In this document: piece by piece, positions 21,274 through 32,759 of the stretch
How the letters are laid out: each line of letters opens with the position of its first letter
How positions within the stretch are numbered: position 1 is the stretch's first letter
Assembly (NCBI GenBank): GCA_030549775.1
Contig: CM060175.1
Span: 84,410,245-84,474,244, forward strand
Reading direction: 5' to 3'
Source: Tamarix chinensis
Lineage: Eukaryota; Streptophyta; Magnoliopsida; Caryophyllales; Tamaricaceae
Length of the DNA: 64,000 bases
Notes under the pieces: model-generated
Told to the model about the DNA's origin: nothing
The model's input: only the letters and a program-made list of their open reading frames with translations
The model's database searches: none
Made by a program: the position numbers and the translations under genes

Positions 21274-23612
21274 TATAACAACCCCAACTTTACGAACTAA
21301 AAAAATTTATTTAAATAATTAATTGCAGAAACCAAAATAAAAGAACATGAGTTGTTACCGTTACACTTGGTATAAGTTTGATTTTCTCTACCCTTTTCAT
21401 ACCAAGTGTTAAGGCTAAAAATGTTATTCCACTTAAATTGTTGACACAATTATAAAAATCAGAGTAGAGAGAATCAAAATGAATTAACATCATTTCAAAT
21501 AAAATGAGATGTCAATGGTTATAAGATTTAGTAAAAGGAAATACATAAAAATATAAGAGTACAAATCATTCGGATCAAAAGATATCGGGCAAAACATCGG
21601 ATAACCTTACTCTTAACCTAAGCCCTAGCCTTCAATTAATCTCACAAGCTAACCTATAAATGCCACTTTCTATTGAATAAGTAGGGGCCCATGAAAAGGA
21701 ACCCTTTAGTACAATGGTACCAAGTAACTCATTAAACAAAAATAATATGAGAAGCTCGAATAAAACACATAAAAAGAATCATAATAGTATATACTATAGA
21801 CATTGAAGTATTCATACAATGATTAAAATATGATAATCATATCTTATATATAATAACAAAAAAGCTACATATTGCTCATACTCGTTCATGTAGAACATAA
21901 AAAAACTTAACAATCAAGCATACATGAGATGCTATCTGAAATAATAATTAGAATCAATCTCAAACTAACAACCATAACCTACACAATATACCTCATGTCT
22001 CAAAGACATAATACCAATAAAATCTATAACATCACAGGTAGGGCTCAAAGGCTACTACCGAACCATAGGTAGATATAAAGGCAACTATTAAAATATAGGT
22101 CAACATGAAGGCTAATATTGAACTACAGGTAGGTACAAAGGCTAATATTGAACCACAGGTAGATACGAAAGCTAATACTAAACCATAGGTAGGCACGAAT
22201 GCTACTACCTACCAATCTAATAATTATTTTGGTTGCCTAGGCATGATTTAATTTATTATTGAATTATTAATTAGTCTCTGTGAGATGATAATTCAATACT
22301 CATTATGCACTCCATTATTTGTGACTGTTATACTTGTCGAAAGATATATTAGACCAAAATTAAGCTAATTATTAATAGAATCTGCTATTCAATGTCAATT
22401 ATCTACTAATTCCTAGATAAGGCATTTATACATTTCATCTGTTGATGACGAGTTCATATATGGTACATTCAACTATATCTAGCAAGATACACTAAACAAT
22501 GATTACCTATCTAGAAAAGTGGTTATGTATTACGTGCAATGTTGATGACTACTAGAACCAGTAAAAGCTGATTTGACCCAATAAAACCCAAATAATTCAT
22601 CAAGTCAACCTAACACAATCCTAAGCTGACTCGACTTGATGTTGATCCACTACGAACCCAACCCTAAGAATACTCCTATACATATAAAATCATGCTTTAA
22701 TAGAAATTTAAACATCCATGATCATGCCATAACCAAGGTGGTTGACAATACAAGACTTTCCAACCATTTTTCATCCAATTATATAATTACACCATGTTGA
22801 TATACATATCAATAAACATATGATAAACATACTTAAATCTCATTCTTAACATTTAAAATATCTCATGCTTTTACAACATGATAAAATGATGCAAATAATA
22901 ACATATTAAATACTTAACACATAATCCTATTTTTAAAGGTTAGTTAAGTTACCGTAATGCCTAAGTTCCAATCAAAAACCTAAAATAAAGAGTCTAGTAC
23001 TCCTCTGCTAAACAACTCAATCACTTTCACAATGTTAAGTGATGAATATAATCACTATATGCATGGCAAGAGGGGCCCTACATAGGTCTGTGTTGGTTTT
23101 AAAATATGGATGCTTTCTTGGCCAACCATGACGTCAAAGAGAAAAAGTAAAAGTAAGAGAATTGGTGACTTTTTGGTAGCATGTGTTTTTGGTTGACTAA
23201 ATACACAAAAAATAAAATAAAATGGAAATCTAATTTTTATGGTGGCATGACAACTAAGAGAGGGGTAAAAAAGATATTTTATAAATTTTAAGATAATTAA
23301 ATAGATAGAAATGCTAGAAAAGTAGGAATTTGTTTTGAAAACAAATATTAAAAAAAAATCAGAAAAGTTATGAAAGTTTATGAAAAAATGAGGAATAATT
23401 TAGGAGCCTAAGTATATAAAAAATATTTGATATCGGAGATGGAGTAAAGTTTAAATGAATTTTAACATATGAAAAAGACTAAAATTTTAACAATTAAAAA
23501 AAGGAATAAATTTTGAGTGAATGGATTAAATATATAAGTTTAAGATATTAAGGAGTGATTAATAATTTCTAATTACATAGGGTAATTAGGGTCAGAAAAT
23601 CAGAGTAGTACA
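21274..23612 (-). mobile_element. Gypsy-like LTR fragment, minus orientation
   Basis: The left end TATAACAACCCCAACTTTACG is a one-base variant of the TGTAACAMCCC terminus. It is followed, as in the other LTRs, by a GTTACCGTTACACTTGGTA...TACCAAGTGTTAAGGC pair that can fold back. The right end is placed at AGAGTAGTACA. I see no matching 5-bp duplication, so the right boundary is approximate and the insertion may have been followed by deletion. It is non-coding. Confidence 0.55.
22036..22216. repeat. 30-bp minisatellite, six units
   Basis: Units begin AGGTAG/AGGTCA at 22036, 22067, 22097, 22127, 22157 and 22187. The first is 31 bp and the others exactly 30 bp, each containing (A)GGCTAATATTGAAC-like text. 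It lies in the same part of the LTR where related LTRs carry the CCGGTGGACCGG minisatellite. Confidence 0.9.
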
Positions 23613-24502
23613 CATATAATGTATGTATTTGTGATATAAAATGATTATATTCATCACATATAACGATTAAGTTTATAATATATAATGATTAAGTTCATCA
23701 CAATTTTATTTTATTTTTGCATTAAAAGTATAACAATAAGTATGCCTATTCATAGAAGGAAAAAATGAGACACATTTTGGCATAGAAGGAAAAAATGAGA
23801 CACATTTTGGCATACTTTTTTAATAATATAAAATAGCAATGATTTATTTTAAAATTATAAAATAAACGGGGACCACAAATATATTAGAGTAGAAACATTA
23901 TTTTAATTTCTCCATGCTTCCGGAAGTAGAGCGAACTTAATTTTCTTTTGTATCTAATCTTTTATATAATCACTAGCAAGGTGTTTTTTTTTTTGGGGGG
24001 GGGGCGCATGTCTATAACCATCGCACGAGATAAAAGCTTAGATGCTTTATGGTTGGGAAAATAATACGCACACCAAATAAGATGGGACTGACTCACCCTC
24101 GATCGTCCAAACTGAATTAGTACATAACATTGATTCAACCCATCCTGATCAATGATAAGCCCTTTATTTTGCCGCTTCTAAGCTACATATGGACCAAAAT
24201 ATAATTTCATGCGAAGCTTCTTAAACTACAATGCTAACTTCAACCAATGAGACAACGCATAACAAGAAGATTATTAGGCGTGGATGCAGGTGATAATAAA
24301 ACTTGATCGTCGCAATAAAGACTCTTTCAACCAAATTGAATCTTCAAAATGAAAAAAACATTTGGGAACATATAATAGAATCTAAAAAAATAATCAAGCG
24401 GTCAATCTGTCATCTGTCACCGGGGCAATACCGCAATACTAGCAGCAAGCCAGCAAGTGGATTGATTAATTTGCATGGGAAAAAAAAAAAAATCTCAAGT
24501 CC
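23613..24502. other. AT-rich 3' flank of the PMEI gene
   Basis: No gene. It holds a perfect 30-bp tandem duplication (23751-23810) and a poly-T/poly-G homopolymer junction (about 23984-24004). The segment nearest the gene should include the 3' untranslated region of the PMEI-like gene. The 24303-24914 plus-strand open frame is largely the antisense shadow of that gene. Confidence 0.6.
23751..23810. repeat. Perfect 30-bp tandem duplication
   Basis: The 30-base unit beginning CATAGAAGGAAAAAATGAGA occurs twice head to tail (23751-23780, 23781-23810) with no mismatch, implying a recent slippage or end-joining duplication. Confidence 0.95.
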
Positions 24503-25336
24503 TCACTTGAGCAAGGCAACTATAGCAAGGCAATTACTAGCCAACTGGGACACCGCCTTATTATGCTCTTCCAAAGGACAACGCGAACCTTCAAACCCAT
24601 CAGTGCATGTGCTAATATCACTAATAACAGCACTAAGCATGCTATTCATGGTCCCTATATCACGCTTTGACATAGCTTCCGTAGCATCTTGTAGATTTTC
24701 CAACACACTATCATACATCTCTTTACAATCCTCGAGTGCGTTCGCCGCACGACCTCGAAGCGTAGCGGAGGTAGCTATTTTTTCAGCTGCGGTTAGGGCT
24801 GATTTAGCAGCTTCACCTGCGGCTTTGATTTCCATGCTAAGGATCGAATTCGTATCATGTTTAGTACCACTAGATAGAAAGGGTGTGATCGAAGAGATGC
24901 ATAGTTGCGCGTGATCGGTCGAGTCGCATATCTTCTTGATGGCGGTATCAACGGGCTTTGAAGCTCCATCAGCTGCTTCGCTTTCCTGTGTTTCAGAAGA
25001 ATCGGAGTCGGCTGGTATGAAGTCGTCGTCATAGGAGGCGTCGGCGGGACTTGGGGTGGGGGCATCGGTTGCGACAGGTTCTTCTAGCGGTGAGGAATAA
25101 GGGCTGTTGGCCGGCGATGAGGATGGCTCGTGCGAAGGAGAACCGGATGGCGAGGGGGCATGTGGATCGGACGGAGGAAATGAAACAGGTGATGGGAGAT
25201 CATCACCGGAATATGGTGAGGGAGAAGGAGAGAGTACGAGGCATTTTGGATCGACTGAGCCTGGGGAACAAGATGCATGAACAGAATCGATGAAGAGAAG
25301 GGCCGCGAATGTGATAAACACCATCGTCTTCTTCAT
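24503..25336 (-). CDS. Secreted Pro/Ser-rich protein with pectin methylesterase/invertase inhibitor domain
   Basis: A single-exon gene of 277 residues. Residues 1-21 form a signal peptide (hydrophobic FITFAALLFI core, cleavage near HAS-C). Residues ~35-110 are Pro/Ser-rich with many SP/PSP dipeptides, the kind hydroxylated and arabinogalactan-glycosylated, followed by an acidic stretch. Residues ~130-277 form a PMEI-type four-helix domain with the conserved cysteines: Cys137 and Cys146 in the N-terminal hairpin, Cys204 (DCKEMYD) and Cys244 (STCTDGF), plus Cys253 and Cys269. The family blocks pectin methylesterases or invertases in the apoplast; which one cannot be told from sequence. The Pro-rich extension makes it longer than a bare inhibitor (~170-200) and suggests wall or AGP-like anchoring. 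Met1 is chosen; Met5 is a weak alternative. A possible TATA box (TTATAAG, minus strand) is near 25455. Confidence 0.92.
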   Translation of the reverse strand: MKKTMVFITFAALLFIDSVHASCSPGSVDPKCLVLSPSPSPYSGDDLPSPVSFPPSDPHAPSPSGSPSHEPSSSPANSPYSSPLEEPVATDAPTPSPADASYDDDFIPADSDSSETQESEAADGASKPVDTAIKKICDSTDHAQLCISSITPFLSSGTKHDTNSILSMEIKAAGEAAKSALTAAEKIATSATLRGRAANALEDCKEMYDSVLENLQDATEAMSKRDIGTMNSMLSAVISDISTCTDGFEGSRCPLEEHNKAVSQLASNCLAIVALLK

Positions 25337-26733
25337 CTTGTTATTTTCGGCTTACTCCTTCCTAGCGTTGAGATGTCAAATGAACAATTGAGGGTGCTGT
25401 TCGAACACAAGCTTTTCATGCAAAACAAATGTTTTTTTTAATCCCCTTCCTCTTATAACCGTCCACCAGAAACGGATGTTTCTCCTTTTCCCGTCTCCTC
25501 TGTCACTCGATTTCCGTGGAGGGGATACATTTACTGTATTTGAATTTGAAAATATCGAACCGTCGGTAAGTTGCAGCAGTTTGTCGATCCTAAGAAAAGT
25601 TGCTCAACTTCCGTGCTTTATTAAGCACCTCCAACTTGTATGACTATATGTAGTATCTACACACAGCTACACACAGAGCATTCTAATTCTTAATTAGCCC
25701 GTGTCTCACGAACATATTACCCAGACCATTGAATAAAACTTACGAACTACCCTCTAACCAACTGATTCAACGATGAAATCTCAACCAGTTCAAGGTGTAT
25801 CTCTACTCTGGCGTTGGCCCAGGCCTGACAATAGCCTTCAACAGGCATCCACATATACAACATAGGAGCCTCCGTCACCGTGCTATCTGCCTCCATCGAA
25901 TGTCCCTTTATCTCCGTCAAACATGTTCACCAGAGGTCCGCACTAAACATCACATATGCAATTGTACATGTGGTATTTCTGTGATCAATTCACCCCATAT
26001 CGACGCCTGATATTCTACGCATCTCGTCGATACTTATCTCAGAGGAGATTATCTTAGAAATTATTCAGTTTCATTATTTAATTTCCAACTCCTATTACAA
26101 ACATAGTATCAACTTTAGGACTATTATTATTGCTCCATAATAGTAAGTAAAATTGAAGCACAAAGCTTTAGCATTCCCCAAAAATATAAGAGATCATGAC
26201 AAAAAGGCGATCACATTCACAATTATTCCTCCATATTTTCAAATGCAAATAGCTCTGCTGCTGAAAAAATGGGATAGAGCTCAGGGATAATGCTGCTGTT
26301 GATAGATCTTAGATAAAGAGTGGCCTCTTATAGAAGAGGGGAGAAAAAAAAGGCCAGCATCAGTCATGAGCGACAAGATCAATTTATATTGTACTATCTA
26401 ATTCGGTAAGTTCATTGAGGTTGAGGACATCCTGCCAAAATATATATTTCTCATTTCCCAAGTTTTTCTCAAAATTACCTCATTTCGATTAGATTATCGT
26501 AAATGTCAAGGTAATTTTATTCCTGAATTACATATGAAGAATGAAGACGCCACTGTCACACACACACACACAAAAAAAAGAGAGGGAAATTTGCTTCACA
26601 ACTAGAAAACGAAATTGTGAAACGGAATCCAAGGAAAATAAATTGATCAACAGGGAATTAGTTGCTGAGATGCTGCTTCACACAGTGATATAACATCTGC
26701 AGGCTTATTACAGGGAGCGAAATGCAAGAAGAC
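25337..26733. other. PMEI promoter side and USP 3' flank, no gene
   Basis: The right-hand neighbour of the PMEI gene is also on the minus strand, so this spacer holds the PMEI promoter and the USP 3' untranslated region. A possible TATA box lies near 25455, and (AC)n occurs near 26557-26571. The 25795-26010 frame has no domain and no supporting context. Confidence 0.6.
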
Positions 26734-29373
26734 TTAGTGATGCTTCACCACAGTGACAGGACATGAACCGTTGTTCACCACATGGTTGCTAACACTCCCC
26801 AAAATGACTCTGGAAAAAAAAAAAAAATAGCCAATACAATAGATTCAGTTTTGAAACAAGAGATACCATATGACTATACCTTATTCTCAAAGGCCTGCTT
26901 CAGGCATATACAGAAAGCATGCATCATGCTTTCCTCCAGAAAAACAAAATATGCACATGTTGTGTTCCTACTCCCACAATGGTCAAAGCAATAAACATTT
27001 TCAATTTGGGAGGAGGGGGAGAGGGGATCCAATTATGCACCTTTATCTCACCAATGTTCCTCCGAGATCAGTGTCGATGCAGCCATATAGATTAGGTCCA
27101 AATTACAGATCAGGATAATTTGATCCCCTCAAATCTCAGTTAGTCATCGAACTATTAATCCGTCATGTAAATATAGATGGGCAAACACTAGTTTAAAACT
27201 GTTAATGGAGCAAAAGCAATAAAGTTTTCAATATATTCATCGACAACAACCAGCACATTAAAGACACATCAAAGTAGATCGGAAGAGATTAAGATTGTAG
27301 CAAACCTCTGAAGTGTACCAAGTCCTCTGTTCCCAATAACAAGGCAGGTCAAAGGGATGTTATCGATAGCTTCACAAATCTTCTCACGAGGATCTCCCCA
27401 GTATATTTTCATGAGTACATCAACCTAATTTATCAATGAAATATGTTATCCTTTTCTGCTTATCTAGTCAGCAACTAAGGAGGTGTGCAGAAGAAATGTA
27501 ACGTGTGATCGATGATGCTTATAGAAAATAGTCAACGAACATTGGTAAGTATACACACACACACACACCTCCTTTTCCTTAGCAGCCTGACTGACAAGCT
27601 CAATTGTATCAGTGTCAGGATATACTTCATATTTCTTCATGACAGTTGGATTTGAGAAGTCAGTTAAACGGAGTAAAGCTGTTAACAAACAAGATAAGAT
27701 ACAAGTAAATATGGCAGTTACGTCAACAGGAAAAAGGGATCATAAAGCACCAATGAAAGCCTGTGTGAGCCAAAAGGTTTGGAAAAATTTATAATGACTT
27801 CCTTTTTTCGTCCCAATATGTCATTAGTTAATCATACACCTTCCTATGTTATTTGGTAATCAAAAGAGACGCTTAGACGGGACACGACACGATCCAACCG
27901 ACCAGGTGTTAGCCTAGTTGTGAATAAAAACTGAGAGTGAGTACCAGCGGTCCAAATAGAAGCAACAAACTCGTGGCATGTATATTGTCTTAAAGCTCCG
28001 TATAAAAACACGATACGACGGTATCCAACAACTCAAATCTTAAATGCTAGATTATGACCATCTATTGTTAGTTCTTAACTTACTACCAATAACAAGATCA
28101 TAAAAGGAATAACAATCGATAGAATTGTCGGCATTGGAGAATCTCATTACTTGCAGATCCTCAAAATCAGCATCAGCATCAAATGATGACTCATAAATAA
28201 CTAACATAACTAACTAAATGAAGCTTTACTTGATTAATTCTAATAAAAATCTTAATTGTAGATTAGAACTGTTGGGAATTCCTCGACAGAGGAGAATGCT
28301 TAGGACTGACGGCCATAAGCAATCAAGCTAGGTCTGTCGCAAAGGGCAAGACCATCAGCCAAGGCTAGTCATGGACCAGGGGCTACGGCCAAGGAGCATA
28401 TGCTATGGGTAATTGCCAAGGCTGTTGGCAAGATGTTGACATGTTGTCAACCAAAGGACTGTACACAAAGGACAACTGCCAATAGCATCATCAGAGGCCT
28501 CTGGCAAGAGCAAAAGCAAAATGTAAAAGGGGGACGGCCAAAGGCATGTCTGACGACTATAAGTGATAAACGACTAGTTGTCAGGGAATGGCTAGGATAT
28601 CTCTTCTATGAATTTAACACTCTTTAGTATGTCAGCCTATGAATTAACAGGAGTCAATTTATAGGATCAAGTTATAACTTGGGGACCAAAGATGTCTATA
28701 CATTATAAGTAAGGTTGATAAATAGAAAAACATATAAGATCTGAATACAAGTCTTCTAATTCTGCACTCAATATCTATTCTTATAAATATATATTTGTTT
28801 TCATTTGTTTAATTCCCATCAAGAAGAGCCCTAGTTAAATCATGAATTCTAGACAAACGAGCTTCTGTCACCTGGCCGAGGTCAATCATTTGGCCGATGG
28901 AGTTATCGTCACCTGGACGAGGTGAATCATTTGTTTAATTGCCATCAAGAACTGCCTTAGCTAAATCATGAATTCTAGATCAAACAAGTTTTTGCGTATA
29001 TAACACTGGACACGGGTAAAACTCTCGCTGCCCTGGTTGAACACTCTCTCTATAAATAAATAAATCACAGTACGGGGCGAATTAATATCATCGGTACATG
29101 AAATGACGCAATCAGTTATGAAGATTAGAGAGAACGGGGGATTGTACTGATAATCAAGTAGCGGAGTAGTATTAATGAAACAGACATACGGGAACCGGTA
29201 GTCTCCCAGAGCTGCATTTCACCAGATTCATAATTCTTCCCAGGACGAACGGTTACTAAAATCAAATGATCTCCTTTCTTCGCTACGTTATCTATCGCCC
29301 ATGTCAGTGCTTTCTTACTACACGCCGAGAAATCAACCGCAACTCCAACCCTCCTCTCCGCCGACGTCGACAT
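26734..29373 (-). CDS. Universal stress protein A (UspA)-domain protein
   Basis: Four exons on the minus strand with GT-AG borders: 29190-29373, 27569-27678, 27306-27424 and 26734-26809, giving 162 residues, the usual length of plant single-domain USPs. The fold is an alpha/beta nucleotide-binding domain. The N-terminal strand RRVGVAVDFSACSKKAL carries the conserved Asp14, and the ATP-type motif G-x2-G-x9-G-S is complete: Gly129, Gly132, Gly142 and Ser143, in GNRGLGTLQRVILGS, ending NGSCPVTVVKHH. Such proteins are cytosolic and linked to hypoxia, drought or oxidative responses; the exact role here is unknown. Intron 1 is 1.5 kb and has taken in a solo LTR. A G-box CACGTG (29722-29727) lies about 350 bases upstream. 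The closest relatives I recall are the At3g17020 type. Confidence 0.95.
28270..28821. mobile_element. Solo copia-type LTR in intron 1 of the USP gene
   Basis: It begins TGTTGGGAATTCC and ends TTCCCATCA. The left duplication is AGAAC (28265-28269). The bases after the LTR are AGAAG, and after a second copy of the LTR end they are a perfect AGAAC (28948-28952). The 552-bp length and shared internal words point to the same family as the copia LTR at 16792. It has evidently been tolerated within the intron; splice sites are untouched. Confidence 0.75.
28802..28990. repeat. ~127-bp tandem duplication spanning the LTR end and flank
   Basis: The segment CATTTGTTTAATTCCCATCA and the ~45 bases after it (about 28802-28860) recur near 28928-28990 with a few substitutions, offset by ~126 bases. 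The repeat joins the last part of the solo LTR to the flanking intron, so it must have formed after the LTR inserted. Confidence 0.8.
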
Positions 29374-29631
29374 CGATCTTCAACTGTCCTCTCTATTTCG
29401 CTCGCTCGCTCTCCCTCTTTGCAACTACCTAACCGGACCTTTCCTTATTTGCGTGCCTTTGTGTCTGTATCCGAATATCTGTACCAAGCTATTATTCCCC
29501 GAGATGTTGACGAATTCTCGGAAGGACAAGAGCAGATGGAGACGAGAACGGAAGCAGACCGCTGATGGTGCGGGCTGACCAAGTGGGAAATGTCACGACA
29601 GACACGGTGAATGTCACACACAGTGACACCC

Positions 29632-29653
29632 ACTCTCTCTCTCTCTCTCTCTC
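29632..29653. repeat. (CT)11 microsatellite in the USP upstream region
   Basis: An uninterrupted CT run on the plus strand, reading GA on the coding strand. GA repeats are common in plant promoters and leaders and may bind GAGA-type BBR/BPC factors. It lies about 260 bases upstream of the USP start codon. Confidence 0.9.
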
Positions 29654-29721
29654 GATTTATCTGTTTGCTGTTTTGGACTTTTTCAAAAGGACAAATTATT
29701 CCTAATTTCCTACGCGATGAC

Positions 29722-29727
29722 CACGTG
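29722..29727 (-). promoter_or_regulatory. G-box (CACGTG) upstream of the USP gene
   Basis: A perfect palindromic CACGTG lies 349 bases before the USP start codon, with ACGTG core context suitable for bZIP/ABRE or bHLH factors. Its function is inferred from the motif and position only. Confidence 0.4.
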
Positions 29728-29739
29728 AACGTGATCTAG

Positions 29740-30399
29740 GCCTCCAGTCCGCCGTTGGATTAAATGGATATAGTAGTATATCCTATTAGTTTATTATTAC
29801 TACTTTAATATTATTATTATCATCAAATGTCCGGAGCTTGGATCCTCTACCTAACGTGAATCAAGGGTATTCAATGATTACCAGGACAATTTGGTGCGAC
29901 CCGTGACATGGGAAAATTATTAGGTGGGGCCGTGGGGGCACGGGGCATTGTTAAAGTAAAAATTAGATTTATTTTTAACATAAAAAATTAAAATAATTTA
30001 AATCAATATAATTTTGATTTGAATTTAACTAATTTAATAGTTATAAGTATTTTAAATCATCCAAATTAAATAATCTATTCTAAAAAGAATATGGTCCGAA
30101 TTCAATTCATATTCGGATATAAATTCGATAATAATCTGACCCAAAATAATATAATTTAAAATGATGTAATTTAAATCTGATCTATATCCAAATATAATTT
30201 CAAACTTGATTAAAACTTAAGTCAAGTTTGTTTTACAAAAGTAATATTTTATCTTATATAAGTTGATACATAAACACCCATAAACTATTTATTAATCAAA
30301 TTTTATGTAAATAAAAATATGTAACCTATATAATAATAATAAATGAAACAAAACTAGTAAGACTCTACTCTTCTCACTTTATTTTAATATCATATGAAC
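29740..30399. other. AT-rich intergenic DNA
   Basis: No gene. Segments with ATTCGGATATAAATTCG and GGTCCGAATTC words hint at an old MITE, but I found no terminal repeats or duplication. Confidence 0.5.
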
Positions 30400-30422
30400 A
30401 TCAAACAATTTAGATCATAGGA

Positions 30423-30473
<51 letters not shown>

Positions 30474-31282
30474 TTTTATTTTTAGAAAATAATAAGGAAG
30501 CTAAATATAAATAAGGATATTACCGTTGCATATAGCTTAAGTATATATTATTGTTCCACTTACACTAGATGCTGAGGCTAATACTTAAAATTTAAACCAA
30601 AATAAAATTTCACAACATTCTTAATATAATATAACATCATAATAAATTCAAATAACAACATGGAAAGTAGTAAATGATATATCAATAACTTAAATAACTC
30701 TATTACATTTAAAATCTATTGAAATTGAAACACCACTAAAAGATAGAACTTCAGAAGTCAAATTACTTTCTCAACTCATCTCGCAAGCATGCATCTATCA
30801 TCAAATATTGTCACAATCTGCCTATAGAAGACTATTTACTCTCCATGTACGTCATGGATTATCTTAATCCTGTGAAATAATAAGTTTACCAGGGAAACAA
30901 CTAAGTAACCCATTTTTTAGAAGGAAAATATCATAATTTATAAAATCATTATAATAAATCAAACACAACCATATACGAGTAAAATAATAAGACAAATATT
31001 AGTTTACCATTTATTAAAAAAAAGCCTCTTAAAGTAGTAACCACATAAATATAAACATATAATCCAATTTTAATTATTGAGTGAGCAAAACCCAACTAAG
31101 AGAATCACTTGAAAATAAGTCTAAGACATCCAATAAAAATAAAAAACTAACCATAAGAGATCCGCCTCCTAGGCAATCCTAGTGGTCTTAGTAGCAAAGG
31201 GAAAAATTCAACATCGGTTATTCAGTCATCGAGTGTACACACCCTCTAAGAGATCTAAAGATCGTAATGTAGTAGACATTGT
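30400..31282 (-). mobile_element. Older gypsy-like LTR fragment, interrupted at 31282
   Basis: Near 30515-30590 is a diverged version of the LTR-internal pair seen elsewhere (TTACCGTTGC...GATGCTGAGGCTAATAC). The fragment is cut by the solo LTR at 31283 and probably resumes at 36194-36296. It includes a (TTA)15 microsatellite at about 30427-30471. Confidence 0.45.
30427..30471. repeat. (ATT)15 microsatellite
   Basis: An uninterrupted run of about 15 ATT units. Confidence 0.95.
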
Positions 31283-32030
31283 TGTAATATTCTAAAATTC
31301 ACTACTTTTTTTTAAAGGTGGAAGAATTTAAAATTTAAAACTCGTGAATTATGGGGATGTTACTACCACACTTAGTACCAACTCGGTTTTTCCCGACCAT
31401 TTCAGTACCAAGTGCTAAGGCTAGAAGAAAAGTAATAATCAATTATAAATCAAGACAATCCAAATTCCAAATAAGCATTAAACGGTGGTAAAACAAAAAT
31501 TATAGTAAGCGTAAAGAATTATTATTCACATTAAAAAGAGAAATAGCTTACAACCGATAAAATATTCATTTAAAATACTCAATACAAGGTAATAAATTAA
31601 AAAGGATAAATCCGATACAAAAGAAATAACAAAATGAAATAGAATCACATAAAGATTGAAATATAGCCACAACTCTCTCGAACTTTGAGCCAAAACATGC
31701 TCAACACTCAGCCTCGCCGTATGTCTTGCCCACCTGCACACAGTCAGAAGGGCATACTACTCATGGGAATGAACATCACCTATGAAAAGGGTGATCAATA
31801 CGCTACGTATTGAGCAAGGTAACCAAACACTAAGGCCAACACATAAAATCACATAAACCATGCATAAGAATAAAAGAACATAAAGACCATATAACATAAT
31901 ATTGAACAATCATTTGGGTAGATACGTAAAGGCCCATTTATAGTCCGGATTAATTATCTAATTAATCTCTGATTAGAACTCATTTCACACCATGCTTTTT
32001 ATCAAATCCATATGAGTACGGGAACCCCAC

Positions 32031-32372
32031 TATTATAGCCGGTGGACCGGAAACACATATGACATAAAGCTCTTGACCACTATTACAGCCGGTGGACTGG
32101 AAACACACAGGGCATAAAGCTCCTAACTACTATTATTCGCCGGTGGACCGATCTATCCCCTTCTCGCATGGTGTTCCATTGTAAGTGCTTAGTGTCTTTC
32201 TCATGTCTTAGCACAAGTATGTTCGATTTTGTTGAGCATGGAACCCCCCCACTATTATAGCTGGTAGACCGGAAACGCACAAGTACAAAGCCTGACCACT
32301 ATTATTACTGGTGGACCGGTTATACATAGGACATCATACCCTAACCACTATTATTCGTTGGTGGATCGGTCT
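32031..32372. repeat. CCGGTGGACCGG minisatellite in the 31283 LTR
   Basis: About six copies of CACTATTATAGCCGGTGGACCGG-like text (near 32030, 32076, 32129, 32250, 32297 and 32346), alternating with 'CACAGGGCATAAAGCTCC'-type spacers. Individual copies vary (for example ATTCGTTGGTGGATCGG), but the core is kept. Confidence 0.85.
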
Positions 32373-32759
32373 GGGCCCGGCTCAATAATCTTTCACTTTA
32401 CATGATTAATGTCTTAAGTATCTTATTCAAAAGCTTTCACCCTAGACATGCATGAATCACTCCCTTTACACTTCACGTATCACAAATCATAAATAACACC
32501 CTCATAATTACACTTTACTCATCAAATACACATGATACCATAAAAACTCTAAGCAACCACAACAAACCCTAATTGTCCACACAAACCCTAGCTCGATCTC
32601 CTGTGTACCCTTATATCGCTCCACGTACTATTTTTCATCAAATGTGTTCAAACACCCAAACAACACTTATATTACCTTCATTACATCCCAAATCAACTTT
32701 TCATACGTAAATTTCACTCCCATGCAGACTTTATACATCCCATGTAAACTTTCAAAATT

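Noticed and set aside
24303..24914. 203-codon plus-strand frame
   Set aside because: Mostly the antisense of the PMEI-like gene. The minus frame has a signal peptide, a domain and conserved cysteines; this one has none.
27464..27688. 74-codon minus-strand frame as a separate small gene
   Set aside because: It is exon 2 of the USP gene read through its GT donor into the intron (the CVCVYTYQ tail is the AC microsatellite).
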